Origin: JAKPAM01 sp047601745 | GTDB taxonomy: Bacteria; Pseudomonadota; Gammaproteobacteria; Burkholderiales; Burkholderiaceae_E | Length of the DNA: 64,000 bases | Assembly (NCBI GenBank): GCA_047601745.1 | Contig: JASGIS010000001.1 | Span: 5,952,001 to 6,016,000, forward strand | Direction: 5' to 3' | Part shown: piece after piece, positions 36,784 through 45,160 of the stretch | Position numbering within the stretch: the stretch's first letter is position 1 | How the letters are laid out: the number at the start of each line of letters is the position of its first letter | The notes under the pieces: model-generated | The model's input: the letters and a program-made list of their open reading frames with translations, nothing else | The model's database searches: none | What the model was told of the DNA's origin: nothing | Program-made: the position numbers and the translations under genes

Positions 36784-37995
36784 ATGACCTCGTCCGCCGT
36801 CGCCGTGCTGCGCGATCCGCGAACGATCCGCGAGCGCAGCCGCAACGTGCTGGCCGCCGTGCAGGATCGCCGGTCCGCGCATTTCATCGTCCATGAAGAC
36901 CGGCTCGCGCACGCCGCGCAGATCGTCGCCCAGGTCACCCGCAGCCGCTATCCGGACCTGAAGATCCCTTATCACAGCCGCTGGCGGCACTTCGAGGCCG
37001 GCGGACGCGACCGTCACGCGTCGCTGCGCGAAGCGCTGAGCCGGCTGCCCTGCGTCGAGCGCGCGCGCAGCGAGATCGATCTGGCCGTCGTCAGCGTGCT
37101 GCTGGACGCCGGCGCCGGCCCGCAATGGAGCTACTTCGAATCCGACAGCGGCCAGCGCCTGAGCCGTTCCGAGGGTCTGGGCGTGGCCGCATGGCACGCG
37201 TTCGTCGCCGGCGAGTTCTCGAGCCAGCCCGACCAGCCGCTGCGCGTCGATGCCGAGCGTCTGGCGCGGATCGACGAGGCCAGCGTACGACGGATCTTCC
37301 AGATCGCGCCGGGCAACGAACTGGTCGGCGCCGACGGCCGCGCCGAGCTGATGCGCCGGCTGGCCCGAGCGCTGGCCGACCATCCGGAACTGTTCGGCCC
37401 CGACGGCCGCCCGGGCGGCCTGTTCGACGCGCTGGCCGACTCGGCCAGCCTGCCGGCCGAGGCGATCCTGCAGGCGCTGCTGACCGGCCTGAGCACGATC
37501 TGGCCGTCGGGCAACCGGCTCGACGGCGAATCGCTGGGCGACTGCTGGCCCCACCGCTTCGCCGGCGGCGAAGGACCGTCGGCGGGCTGGGTGCCGTTCC
37601 ACAAGCTGTCGCAGTGGATGACGTACTCGCTGCTCGAACCGTTCGAGCGCGCCGGCATCGCGGTGATCGGGCTGGATCGGCTGACGGCGCTGGCCGAGTA
37701 TCGCAACGGCGGGCTGATGATCGACGCCGGCGTCATCGAGCCGATCGACCCGCGCCTCGCGCAGCAGCCGCTGACGCCGGCCGCCGAGCCGATCATCGAA
37801 TGGCGGGCGCTGACGATCGCGCTGATGGACCCGCTGGCCGATCTGGTCCGCCACGAATTCGGCCTCGACGCGTGCCGGCTGCCGCTGGCCAAGATCCTCG
37901 AAGGCGGCACCTGGGCCGCGGGCCGCGTGCTGGCCAACCGCCTGCGCGGCGGCAGCCCGCCGCTGACGATCGTCAGCGACGGCACCGTCTTCTGA
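36784..37995 (+). CDS. DUF1688 family protein (URC4/Urg3-like)
   Basis: A 403-aa cytoplasmic protein of the DUF1688 family, whose fungal members are required to use uracil as nitrogen source by the URC pathway; its reaction is not established to my knowledge. Family blocks: PYHSRWRHFEAGGRDRHASL, WSYFESDSGQRLSRSEGLGV, STIWPSGNRLDGESLGDCWP and GWVPFHKLSQWMTYSLLEPF. It lies 25 bp after the URC1-like gene and 22 bp before upp, with a GGAGGATCG ribosome site. The invariant-looking Asp, Cys, His and Glu residues in these blocks could form a catalytic site (inference). Confidence 0.88.
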   Translation: MTSSAVAVLRDPRTIRERSRNVLAAVQDRRSAHFIVHEDRLAHAAQIVAQVTRSRYPDLKIPYHSRWRHFEAGGRDRHASLREALSRLPCVERARSEIDLAVVSVLLDAGAGPQWSYFESDSGQRLSRSEGLGVAAWHAFVAGEFSSQPDQPLRVDAERLARIDEASVRRIFQIAPGNELVGADGRAELMRRLARALADHPELFGPDGRPGGLFDALADSASLPAEAILQALLTGLSTIWPSGNRLDGESLGDCWPHRFAGGEGPSAGWVPFHKLSQWMTYSLLEPFERAGIAVIGLDRLTALAEYRNGGLMIDAGVIEPIDPRLAQQPLTPAAEPIIEWRALTIALMDPLADLVRHEFGLDACRLPLAKILEGGTWAAGRVLANRLRGGSPPLTIVSDGTVF

Positions 37996-38017
37996 ACCGC
38001 CTCCGGAGCGCCGCACG

Positions 38018-38668
38018 ATGCTCGCCCCCGCCAACGTCACCACTAACGTCACCGTCATCGATCACCCGCTGGTCCAGCACAAGCTGACGCTGCTGCGCAG
38101 GAAGGAAGCCAGCACCAACAGCTTCCGCCGCCTGCTGACCGAAATGAGCACGCTGCTCGCCTACGAGGTGACGCGCGATCTGGCGATGCACGAAGTGCCG
38201 ATCGAAACGCCGCTCGAAGCGACGACCGGCCGGCTGATCGACGGCAAGAAGATCGTGTTCGTGTCGGTCATGCGCGCCGGCAACGGCATCCTCGACGGCC
38301 TGCTCGACATCATGCCCGGCGCCCGCGTCGGCCATATCGGCCTGTACCGCGACCCGAAGACGATGACCGCGATCGAGTACTACTTCAAGATGCCGAGCGC
38401 GATGGACGAGCGCGACGCGATCATCGTCGACTCGATGCTGGCCACCGGCAACACAGCGATCGCGGCGGTCGAGCGGCTCAAGGAGACCCGCCCGCGCTCG
38501 ATCAAGTTCGTGTGCGTGCTGACCTGTCCCGAAGGTCTGGCCAACTTCCATCGCGAGCATCCGGACGTGCCGGTCTACACGACGGCAATCGACCGCGGGC
38601 TCAACGAGGACGGCTATATCGTGCCCGGCCTCGGCGACGCCGGCGACCGCCTGTTCGGTACGCGCTGA
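38018..38668 (+). CDS. upp: uracil phosphoribosyltransferase
   Basis: A 216-aa enzyme that makes UMP from uracil and PRPP. Signs: VIDHPLVQHKLTLLRRKEAS, VSVMRAGNGILDGLLDIMPG, the PRPP loop AIIVDSMLATGNTAIAAVER and the uracil-binding C-terminus NEDGYIVPGLGDAGDRLFGT. It is the third gene of the URC-like operon. In the URC pathway uracil is first made into a nucleotide, so this gene may serve catabolism as well as salvage. Confidence 0.96.
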   Translation: MLAPANVTTNVTVIDHPLVQHKLTLLRRKEASTNSFRRLLTEMSTLLAYEVTRDLAMHEVPIETPLEATTGRLIDGKKIVFVSVMRAGNGILDGLLDIMPGARVGHIGLYRDPKTMTAIEYYFKMPSAMDERDAIIVDSMLATGNTAIAAVERLKETRPRSIKFVCVLTCPEGLANFHREHPDVPVYTTAIDRGLNEDGYIVPGLGDAGDRLFGTR

Positions 38669-38689
38669 CCGGGCCCGTCCGCGAACGGT

Positions 38690-38775
38690 CGAACGCTCGG
38701 CGCCGGATACTCGGCATCGGACACTCGGCATCGAACACTCGGCGCCGAACGCTCACCGCCGAACGCTCAGCACCG
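38690..38775. repeat. degenerate tandem repeat between upp and the Anbu gene
   Basis: Units of about 14-16 bp resembling cgaacactcggc(a/g)(t/c)cg fill the 115-bp space between the convergent genes and end at the Anbu stop. Confidence 0.75.
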
Positions 38776-38783
38776 CCAGACAC

Positions 38784-39521
38784 TCACGAGTAATCGAACC
38801 AGTTCGGCATCGGCAGGTCGTTGAACACCCGCTTCAGGCCGCGGCTCCATCCGTCGCGCAGCGACAGGAAGTACTGGTCCTCGAGCCCGATCCGGTGACG
38901 AAAGCCGACGCGCAGCTCGCCGCGCCGGATGATGGCCAGGTCGATCGGCAGGCCCACGGACAGATTGCTGCGGATCGTCGAATCGAACGACACCAGCGCG
39001 CACTTGAGCGCCTCTTCCATCGTCGTGGCCGGATTGATCACGCGATCGATGATCGGTTTGCCGTACTTGCTCTCGCCGATCTGCAGATAGCAGGTATCGG
39101 ACGTGGCCTCGATGAAGTTGCCTTGCGGATAGATCTGGAACAGCCGCGGCGCCTCGCCGCGGATCTGTCCGCCGACGAGGAACGAACACGTGAAGTCGAC
39201 GTAGCTCTGCTGGTGATCGGCGGTCGAGTAGTAATGGACCGCGCGCCGCGTCTGCGAGCCGACCAGCTCGGCGACGTCGAACAGGCTCGGCACGTTCAGC
39301 AGGTGCGGACCATCGGTGGTCGTCTGCTTACGCAGCGCGCTGATCACCGTCTGGGTCGTGCCCAGGTTGCCAGCGGTCAGCAGGACGATCGCCCGCTCGC
39401 CCGGCGTTTCGAAGATCGTCATCTTCGAGAACGTCGAGATGTGATCGACGCCGGCATTGGTGCGGGAGTCGGACGCGAACAACAGCCCTTCGTCGAGGGA
39501 CATGCCGATGCAGTAAGTCAT
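38784..39521 (-). CDS. Anbu, proteasome-type peptidase
   Basis: A 245-aa member of the Ntn-hydrolase family called Anbu (ancestral beta subunit), a relative of HslV and proteasome beta subunits. Removal of the initiator Met would expose Thr1 in MTYCIGMSLDEGLLFASDSR, the expected N-terminal nucleophile. Other blocks: STFSKMTIFETPGERAIVLL, GNLGTTQTVISALR, LFQIYPQGNFIEATSDTCYL and the conserved Ser/Asp pair in SFDSTIRSNLSVGLPIDLAI. In many bacteria Anbu is encoded with an ATP-grasp protein, an alpha-E protein and a transglutaminase; none is present here. The function and substrate are unknown. Confidence 0.9.
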   Translation of the reverse strand: MTYCIGMSLDEGLLFASDSRTNAGVDHISTFSKMTIFETPGERAIVLLTAGNLGTTQTVISALRKQTTTDGPHLLNVPSLFDVAELVGSQTRRAVHYYSTADHQQSYVDFTCSFLVGGQIRGEAPRLFQIYPQGNFIEATSDTCYLQIGESKYGKPIIDRVINPATTMEEALKCALVSFDSTIRSNLSVGLPIDLAIIRRGELRVGFRHRIGLEDQYFLSLRDGWSRGLKRVFNDLPMPNWFDYS

Positions 39522-39742
39522 TTGTCTGGAGCGCGCAGCGCAACGAGGGACTGAAGACCTGACGCAGGATCCATGCCGGGCGGCGGCCCCGCGAACGAGC
39601 GTCGTTTCGGTTCTACGACACCCGGCGCGAACCGGACGCGGCCAGGCGATGTCCGGCGCCGGCGGGCCGACGACGGCCGATGCCGATCACGATCAGCGCC
39701 GACGGAACGACGCCGGTCACATGCGGTGGAAATTGACCGCCG

Positions 39743-40177
39743 TCAAGAACGGCGCGCCAGCACCTGGCAAGCTTCTCGGGAGCACACGCCATACAGCGAC
39801 AGCGCATGGTCCTGCAGCGTGAAGCCGTGGTCCTTGGCGATCTTCTGCTGGCGCTTCTCGATCTCGGCGTCGTAGAACTCCTCGACCCGGCCGCAATGCA
39901 GGCAGACCAGATGATCGTGATGCGAGCCCTCGTTCAGTTCGAACACCGACTTGCCCGCTTCGAAATTGCTCCGCTTGAGCAGGCCGGCCTGTTCGAATTG
40001 CGTCAACACGCGGTAGACGGTGGCCAGACCGATGTCCTGCTGCTCGGCAAGCAGTTCCTTGTAGACGTCCTCGGCGCTCATGTGGCGGCGCTTGCCGGTC
40101 TGGAAGATCTCGAGGATCTTCAGTCTCGGCAGCGTCGCCTTGAGCCCCATGCTCTTCAGTTCGTTCGGGCCATCCAT
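39743..40177 (-). CDS. fur: ferric uptake regulator Fur
   Basis: A 144-aa Fe2+-dependent repressor of iron uptake genes. N-terminal winged helix: MGLKATLPRLKILEIFQTGK, MSAEDVYKELLAEQQDIGLA and TVYRVLTQFEQAGLLKR. The metal site is in GSHHDHLVCLHCGRVEEFYD, with a second Cys pair region near the C-terminus (YGVCSREACQVL). It is divergent from bamE; the fur/bamE-dapB order is standard in betaproteobacteria. Likely targets in the window are bfd and the tonB locus. Confidence 0.96.
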   Translation of the reverse strand: MDGPNELKSMGLKATLPRLKILEIFQTGKRRHMSAEDVYKELLAEQQDIGLATVYRVLTQFEQAGLLKRSNFEAGKSVFELNEGSHHDHLVCLHCGRVEEFYDAEIEKRQQKIAKDHGFTLQDHALSLYGVCSREACQVLARRS

Positions 40178-40281
40178 GACTGTCCCCAGCCGGGCGGGCT
40201 GGCAGCGTTTTTTTCAGAGTCATTATGATATCGGTTTTGCCGACCGGTGCCGCCGGTCCGGCCGTCCGGAGGATTTCTCAG

Positions 40282-40728
40282 ATGACTCGCGTGAACACCG
40301 CCGTCGCGCCGCGCAGGCTGTCGCGACCGCGCGCGGCGCTGCTGATGGGCATGGCGCTGCTGGCGCTCGGCGGTTGCGCGTCGAAAGACAATACGCGCAG
40401 CGGACTGCTCGAGCCCTATCGCTTCGACATCCCGCAAGGCAACTACGTGACGCAGGAGATGCTCGACCAGATCAAGCCGGGCATGAGCCGCGAGCAGGTG
40501 CGCTTCGCGCTCGGTTCGCCGCTGCTGAACGCCGCGTTCCGCACCGACCGCTGGAACTACATCTACCGGTTCCAGCATGCCAACGGCCGGGCCGACGTGC
40601 GCCGCGTCGTCGTCTTCTTCGCCGACGACCGCGTCGACCGGATCGAAGCCGATCCGCTGCCGGTGCGCGACGACAACGACGATCCGGCGCTGCCCGGCTA
40701 TCGCGGCAACCGCGACAAGGAGAGTTGA
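40282..40728 (+). CDS. bamE: outer membrane assembly lipoprotein BamE (SmpA/OmlA)
   Basis: A 148-aa lipoprotein of the BAM complex that inserts outer-membrane beta-barrels. A type II signal peptide ends in the lipobox LALGGC with acylated Cys32. The SmpA/OmlA domain follows: IPQGNYVTQEMLDQIKPGMS, REQVRFALGSPLL and RTDRWNYIYRFQ. The ATG at 40282 is chosen because GGAGG lies about 10 bases upstream and it gives a signal peptide of normal length. dapB starts 2 bp after its stop. Confidence 0.95.
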   Translation: MTRVNTAVAPRRLSRPRAALLMGMALLALGGCASKDNTRSGLLEPYRFDIPQGNYVTQEMLDQIKPGMSREQVRFALGSPLLNAAFRTDRWNYIYRFQHANGRADVRRVVVFFADDRVDRIEADPLPVRDDNDDPALPGYRGNRDKES

Positions 40729-40730
40729 CG

Positions 40731-41564
40731 ATGACCCCTTCTTCCACGCCGATGGCGGCGGCGCCGCTGCGCATCGCGATCGCCGGCGCCGACGGGCGCA
40801 TGGGGCGGATGCTGGTCGAAGCCGTGCTGCGCGCCGACGACCTGCTGCTCGACGGCGCGTTCGACGTGCCCGGCAGCCGTGCGATCGGCCGCGACGCGGC
40901 CGATTTCCTCGGCGAGAAATCGGGCGTGACGATCAGCGACGACGTCGACGCCTCGTTGTCCGGCGCCGACATGCTGATCGACTTCACCCGGCCCGCCGCC
41001 ACGCTGTCGCACCTGGCGGCGGCCGAACGGGCCGGCAAGGCGATGGTGATCGGCACGACCGGCTTCGACGACGCCGGCAAGGCGCGCATCCACGCCGCCG
41101 CCGAACGCATCCCGATCGTGTTCGCGCCGAACATGGGCGTCGGCGTCAACGCGCTGGGCAAGATCCTCGCGGTGGCCGCCCGGATCCTCGACGAAGGCTA
41201 CGACGTCGAGGTCATCGAGGCCCATCACCGGCACAAGATCGACGCGCCGTCGGGCACCGCGCTGTGGCTCGGCGAGGTCGTCGCCGAGGCGACCGGCCGC
41301 GATCTCGCGCGCGATGCCGTCTACGCGCGCCACGGCCACACCGGCGAACGCGCGGCCCGCAGCATCGGCTTCTCGGCGATCCGCGGCGGCGACATCGTCG
41401 GCGACCACACGGTGCTGTTCGCCGGCACCGGCGAGCGGATCGAGATCACGCACAAGTCGACGAGCCGCGCCAGCTACGCCGAGGGCGCGCTGCGCGCCTG
41501 CCGCTTCCTGGCCGGGCGCACCGATGGGCTGTTCGACATGCAGGACGTGCTGGGCCTGCGCTAG
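40731..41564 (+). CDS. dapB: 4-hydroxy-tetrahydrodipicolinate reductase
   Basis: A 277-aa enzyme of the diaminopimelate/lysine pathway. Rossmann start IAIAGADGRMGRMLVEAVLR, then MVIGTTGFDD, APNMGVGVNALGKILAVAAR, the catalytic IEAHHRHKIDAPSGTALWLG (His-His-x-x-Lys) and IRGGDIVGDHTVLFAGTGE. Length is standard. It is in an operon with bamE, 2 bp apart. Confidence 0.97.
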   Translation: MTPSSTPMAAAPLRIAIAGADGRMGRMLVEAVLRADDLLLDGAFDVPGSRAIGRDAADFLGEKSGVTISDDVDASLSGADMLIDFTRPAATLSHLAAAERAGKAMVIGTTGFDDAGKARIHAAAERIPIVFAPNMGVGVNALGKILAVAARILDEGYDVEVIEAHHRHKIDAPSGTALWLGEVVAEATGRDLARDAVYARHGHTGERAARSIGFSAIRGGDIVGDHTVLFAGTGERIEITHKSTSRASYAEGALRACRFLAGRTDGLFDMQDVLGLR

Positions 41565-41730
41565 GCGTCCGCGCGGCGGACGGCGTGCAGGCTCCTGGGC
41601 GCGGGCCCGGGCCCGCTCCGGCCCGCTCCGGCCCGCACAATACCCGACTAAAACAGTCAGTTATTGCACCCACCAGCGTACCCGGCGACGAAAGGCCGAG
41701 AGGACCGGACAAACCCGGATCGCCCCCCTC

Positions 41731-41770
41731 TTGCATGGTCGAGTGTTAATGTTGATAATCGTTATCATTA
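41731..41770 (+). promoter_or_regulatory. bfd promoter with overlapping Fur box
   Basis: TTGCAT (41731-41736), 17-bp spacer, GATAAT (41754-41759). The -10 box is the left half of an inverted repeat, GATAATCGTTATC (41754-41766), flanked by further T/A-rich hexamer-like sequence, matching the Fur box pattern GATAATGATAATCATTATC. Iron-loaded Fur bound here would block the promoter. Confidence 0.85.
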
Positions 41771-41786
41771 AAACTCGAGCTTCGCC

Positions 41787-41975
41787 ATGTACGTCTGCGT
41801 TTGCACCGCTGTCACCGAGAAGGAAATCGTGGCTCGCGTTCATTCCGGATCGACGACTTTCGAAGAAATCCAGTTCGATCTGGGGGTAGGCACCTGCTGC
41901 GGTCAGTGCCGGGAATGCGCCTGTGAATTGATCTCAAGCACGTGCGCGAGCCGCTGTCCGAGCATGGCGGAATAA
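41787..41975 (+). CDS. bfd: bacterioferritin-associated ferredoxin Bfd
   Basis: A 62-aa [2Fe-2S] protein that reduces bacterioferritin so its iron can be released. Cluster ligands Cys4 and Cys6 (MYVCVCTAVTEKEI) and the CCGQC pair (Cys38, Cys41), the normal Bfd pattern. A Fur box sits on its promoter, consistent with induction under iron limitation. bfr follows 114 bp downstream. Confidence 0.96.
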   Translation: MYVCVCTAVTEKEIVARVHSGSTTFEEIQFDLGVGTCCGQCRECACELISSTCASRCPSMAE

Positions 41976-42089
41976 TCCCGGTTCTCACCCTGGATCGGTT
42001 CTCATTTGGCTGCTGCATCGGGCGCTAGAATCGGCGCCTGATGTCGTTCGCGCTTGGCGAGCGACCCCGTTCAAAGGCAGGAGCCCCCG

Positions 42090-42569
42090 ATGAAAGGTGA
42101 CAAGCACGTCATCACGATGTTGAACCAGCAGTTGACCAACGAGTTGACGGCGATCAACCAATACTTCCTTCACGCCCGGATCTACCGGCACTGGGGCCTG
42201 GACAGGCTGAACCAGAAGGAATATGCCGAGTCGATCGGCGAAATGAAGCATGCCGACGCGCTGATCGAGCGGATCCTGATGCTCGACGGGCTGCCGAACC
42301 TGCAGCAATTGCACAAGCTGAAGATCGGCGAGACCACGCCCGAGATCCTCGCCTGCGATCTGTCGCTCGAGGTCGCGGCTCAGGCCCACGTCAAGGATTC
42401 GATCGCGTATTGCGAGTCGGTCAAGGACTTCGTGTCCCGCGACCTGTTCCAGAAGATCCTGGACGACACCGAAGAGCACATCGACTGGCTCGAGACGCAG
42501 ATCGACCTGATCGACAAGGTCGGGCTGCAGAACTACCAGCAGTCGATGATCGGCGACATCAGCGCCTGA
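42090..42569 (+). CDS. bfr: bacterioferritin
   Basis: A 159-aa four-helix-bundle subunit of the heme-containing iron storage shell. Starts MKGDKHVITMLNQQLTNELT; the ferroxidase ligands are in NELTAINQYFLH, IGEMKHADALIERIL and DDTEEHIDWLE, and the heme-binding Met lies in ERILMLDG. Length is standard. An AGGCAGGAG ribosome site precedes the ATG. No Fur box was seen directly in front, which fits the usual opposite regulation of storage and release. Confidence 0.97.
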   Translation: MKGDKHVITMLNQQLTNELTAINQYFLHARIYRHWGLDRLNQKEYAESIGEMKHADALIERILMLDGLPNLQQLHKLKIGETTPEILACDLSLEVAAQAHVKDSIAYCESVKDFVSRDLFQKILDDTEEHIDWLETQIDLIDKVGLQNYQQSMIGDISA

Positions 42570-42606
42570 TGATGGCTCCCTGGCTCCCCGGGCGGGGACC
42601 GGGGGC

Positions 42607-43371
42607 TCAGACGCCCGTCAGCAGCTTCTGATAGACGAAGTTCGAGATCCGCAGCGTATCGGCGGGGTCCAGCCCGTCGAACACCAGTCCCAGCGATTGC
42701 TTGCCGTCCGGATCGGCCGACTGCGGTGCCGCCGCATCGGTCGATGTCCCTCGCGCCGCGGCGACCCGGGCGCGCACCTGCAGCGGCGCCGAATCCCCGA
42801 CTCCATCACCGCCGTCCAGTTCGAAAGCCAGCGACAGCGTCTGGTCCTTCGACACCTCGAGTCCGCCGACGACGACCTGCGCGCCGTTGACGCTGATGTC
42901 CAGCAGCCGGCCCGGCGCGCTCGTGCCGCCGGCCGTCGTCACCGTCGCGGGCAGGTCGATCTTGACGCGCGGCGCCGAACGCAGCTTCTGCACGCGCACC
43001 TGCGTCGGATAGCTCAGATGCAGATACCAGGGGCTGCGGAACACCCGGTCGACCTCGGTCTTGAACTCGCTGACGTACACGCCCGAGAACGCCCGGATCC
43101 GCATCGAGTCGCCGGGCTCGAACTGCATCGGCAGTCCGTTCTCGAGCGGCGTGCGGATGATCAGGTACTCGTTGACCAGATAGCCGATCAAGGTCGAGCC
43201 GACGATCTGTCCGCGCGGCCCGCGCTGCACCAGGCATTGCAGACGGATGCCGACGGGCCAGCGCAGATCCTCGAACGTCACGGGCTCGGGGGCGGGAGGC
43301 GCAGCACAGCTCGCCTCCGCGCGCTGCGGCTCCGCGCCGGCGACCGGATTATTGGACGAAACGGCAACCAT
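42607..43371 (-). CDS. PilZ-domain protein, YcgR-like c-di-GMP effector
   Basis: A 254-aa cytoplasmic protein with an N-terminal YcgR/PilZN-type domain (residues about 30-130: RWPVGIRLQCLVQRGPRGQI to FKTEVDRVFRSPWYLHLSYP) and a C-terminal PilZ domain. Both c-di-GMP motifs are present: RxxxR in LRSAPRVKIDL and DxSxxG in LLDISVNGAQVVV. YcgR proteins act as flagellar brakes, but no flagellar or cellulose gene lies nearby, so the output is unknown. A variable acidic/Ser-rich loop occurs near residue 205. Confidence 0.87.
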   Translation of the reverse strand: MVAVSSNNPVAGAEPQRAEASCAAPPAPEPVTFEDLRWPVGIRLQCLVQRGPRGQIVGSTLIGYLVNEYLIIRTPLENGLPMQFEPGDSMRIRAFSGVYVSEFKTEVDRVFRSPWYLHLSYPTQVRVQKLRSAPRVKIDLPATVTTAGGTSAPGRLLDISVNGAQVVVGGLEVSKDQTLSLAFELDGGDGVGDSAPLQVRARVAAARGTSTDAAAPQSADPDGKQSLGLVFDGLDPADTLRISNFVYQKLLTGV

Positions 43372-44044
43372 AAGGGCAATCGATCAGGGCTCGTGTCCGT
43401 CCGAGTATCCCGAATCCTTCCCGATGCGACCCCTTCGTACCGCCAGACGGCATGCCAAACGGGGACGAATGCGCGATGCCTGTCGTGTCGCCGCCCGATT
43501 CGAGCCGCGACCGACGCGGTGACCCGAACGCCGCATCCGGACGCGGACCTTTCGTCGGGTGCCGCGCTCCAGCGGCGCCGCAAGCGTTGAATAACGCCAG
43601 GAAAACCCGTCAAATCCGTCCGACGCCGGCTCGCGGACATCGATGTCGCGACCGGCAGGCACGGATTCCAGACGCCCGGCAACGACCGGGCGCGTGTGGC
43701 GAAGAGGGGCCCTGTGGGTCTGCCGGTCATCCGGCGCGTGGGCAACGGCAGCGATAACAAGATAACGACGCGGGGTCGAACGACAGGACCCCGCCGCTGC
43801 CGCCACGTTTTTCCCACGCAGCACTCGCGTTCCGTTGCCTGTCTGCAGCCCGTTGTCTTTCTGCTGCCCGATCCCTTGCCGGTTCCGTGGCGTTCCCGGT
43901 TCTGCTGCTGGTCCGCTGGCGCTGCCGTTCTGCTGCCGTTTCCGTTCTGCTGCCGCTGCCGTTCCGCTGCTGCCGCTTCGTTGCTGCTGCCGCCTCGTTG
44001 CCGCAGCCGTTCCGTCGCCGTTTCCGTTCCGTCGGCGTTTTCGA
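43372..44044. other. non-coding stretch with degenerate CTG/CCG-rich repeats
   Basis: About 670 bp without a supportable gene. From about 43895 to 44040 it is made of degenerate repeats of gttctgctgcc / gttccgctgctgcc. Long frames across it are Arg/Ser/Pro-rich shadows without family motifs. Confidence 0.65.
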
Positions 44045-45109
44045 TCAGCGCGGCGACTCGCCCGGCGGACGCGCGGGCGGGCTCTCGAACGCGGCGCAGG
44101 GATCGGGACGCGGCTGCGCGGCCGTCAGGATCTCGTCGTCGTAGCGCGGCGCCGGGCCCGTCGCGGCCGCGCGAGCTCCCGCTGCATCGGCCGCCCCACT
44201 CCGCTCGCCCGCCGCCGCCGGATCGGCCGGCGTCGGCGCGGCCTCCTCGAATCCGATCGACAGGATGCGCGCCTGCGGCCAGGCGGCGCGCAGATAGCGA
44301 GGCATGCCGAGATCGCGGCGCACGTGGCCATTGCCGGCCAGCACGACCACCGGCAGGCCGGTCTGCCGGTGCACGTCGACGACGGTTTGCGCGAGCCCCG
44401 CGTCGCGGGCGCGTTGCGCGACGATCATCCGGCCCAGCGCGGACGCGGGCATCTTGCCGCAATGCCCGGCATCGATCACGGCGCGCATCGCCGCATCGTC
44501 GGCATCGCGCCAGTCCACGCCCGTGGCCGCCATCAGTTCCGGAGCCGGATGCTGGCCGCGCGCGATCGCCATCAGTTCGGCCGACGACAGGTTGCCACCC
44601 GCGAGCGGCAAACGAGAATCGATCGCCAGACGCAGGTACGGCTCGTAGAATGGCCATTGCCAACCCGCGAAGCGGAAACCGGCACGTTCGGCGAGTTCCC
44701 GCGGCGCGACGCCTTCCCGCAGCGCGGCGTCGATCGCGGGCTGCGACGCGCGATCGAGCTGCTCGAGGACGAGCGCGAACCGGCGCGAGGCCGCCAGTTC
44801 GGCCAGCCACCGGGCACGAATCGCGTGCTGGACGCTGTTGTCGTGGACCTCGCCCAGCAGCAGGACGTCGGCATCGAAAGCCGCCGCCGGCAGGCGGGGC
44901 GGCGGATCCGGCAGCGCGACCGAGCGAGCATCAGCGGCCGGGTCCGCGTCCGGAGTTGCGGATGGAGCCACGGATGGAGCCGCGGCCGGAGCAGCGACCG
45001 CAGCGGCGATCGGGGAGGCGGGGTCGCGCGGGGGCGTCGAGCACCCGGCGAGCCAGCCGGTCGCGCATACAGTGACGGCGACCGACAGGACGAAAAAGAA
45101 TAAGGGCAT
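44045..45109 (-). CDS. ChaN-family (DUF399) lipoprotein, iron/heme-linked
   Basis: A 354-aa lipoprotein with a signal peptide ending in WLAGC (Cys23). The ChaN domain begins with VLLLGEVHDNSVQHAIRARW (its His and Glu are the heme/metal-binding type residues of ChaN) and continues with FALVLEQLDRASQPAIDAAL, WPFYEPYLRLAID and VVVLAGNGHVRRDLGMPRYL. ChaN of Campylobacter is iron-regulated and dimerises around hemes. It is divergent from tonB-exbB-exbD, so a role in iron or heme acquisition is likely. The N-terminal Ala/Pro-rich linker and the C-terminal proline-rich tail are long. A CAGGAC ribosome site precedes the ATG at 45109; the frame continues further upstream without similarity. Confidence 0.85.
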   Translation of the reverse strand: MPLFFFVLSVAVTVCATGWLAGCSTPPRDPASPIAAAVAAPAAAPSVAPSATPDADPAADARSVALPDPPPRLPAAAFDADVLLLGEVHDNSVQHAIRARWLAELAASRRFALVLEQLDRASQPAIDAALREGVAPRELAERAGFRFAGWQWPFYEPYLRLAIDSRLPLAGGNLSSAELMAIARGQHPAPELMAATGVDWRDADDAAMRAVIDAGHCGKMPASALGRMIVAQRARDAGLAQTVVDVHRQTGLPVVVLAGNGHVRRDLGMPRYLRAAWPQARILSIGFEEAAPTPADPAAAGERSGAADAAGARAAATGPAPRYDDEILTAAQPRPDPCAAFESPPARPPGESPR

Positions 45110-45110
45110 T

Positions 45111-45139
45111 TTGTCCTGTGAATAGTTCTTATTTATAAT
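45111..45139 (+). promoter_or_regulatory. tonB promoter in the chaN-tonB divergent region
   Basis: TTGTCC (45111-45116), a 17-bp spacer and a perfect TATAAT (45134-45139), 22 bp before the tonB ATG. The -35 box begins 2 bp from the chaN start codon. The A/T-rich span 45120-45143 could hold a Fur site, but it matches the 19-bp consensus poorly (about 9 of 19), so Fur control is not asserted. Confidence 0.75.
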
Positions 45140-45160
45140 CGCCGAAATTCTATTACACGC

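Noticed and set aside
40186..40214. Stem-loop followed by seven T in the fur-bamE gap
   Set aside because: It points in the plus direction but no plus-strand gene ends before it; it may be part of a leader but cannot be called a terminator.
43372..44044. Possible small genes in the gap between the PilZ and ChaN genes
   Set aside because: Frames there are low-complexity, made by CTG/CCG-rich repeats, and lack ribosome sites and family motifs.
45120..45143. Fur box in front of tonB
   Set aside because: Only about 9 of 19 consensus positions match; the A/T richness comes mainly from the promoter itself.
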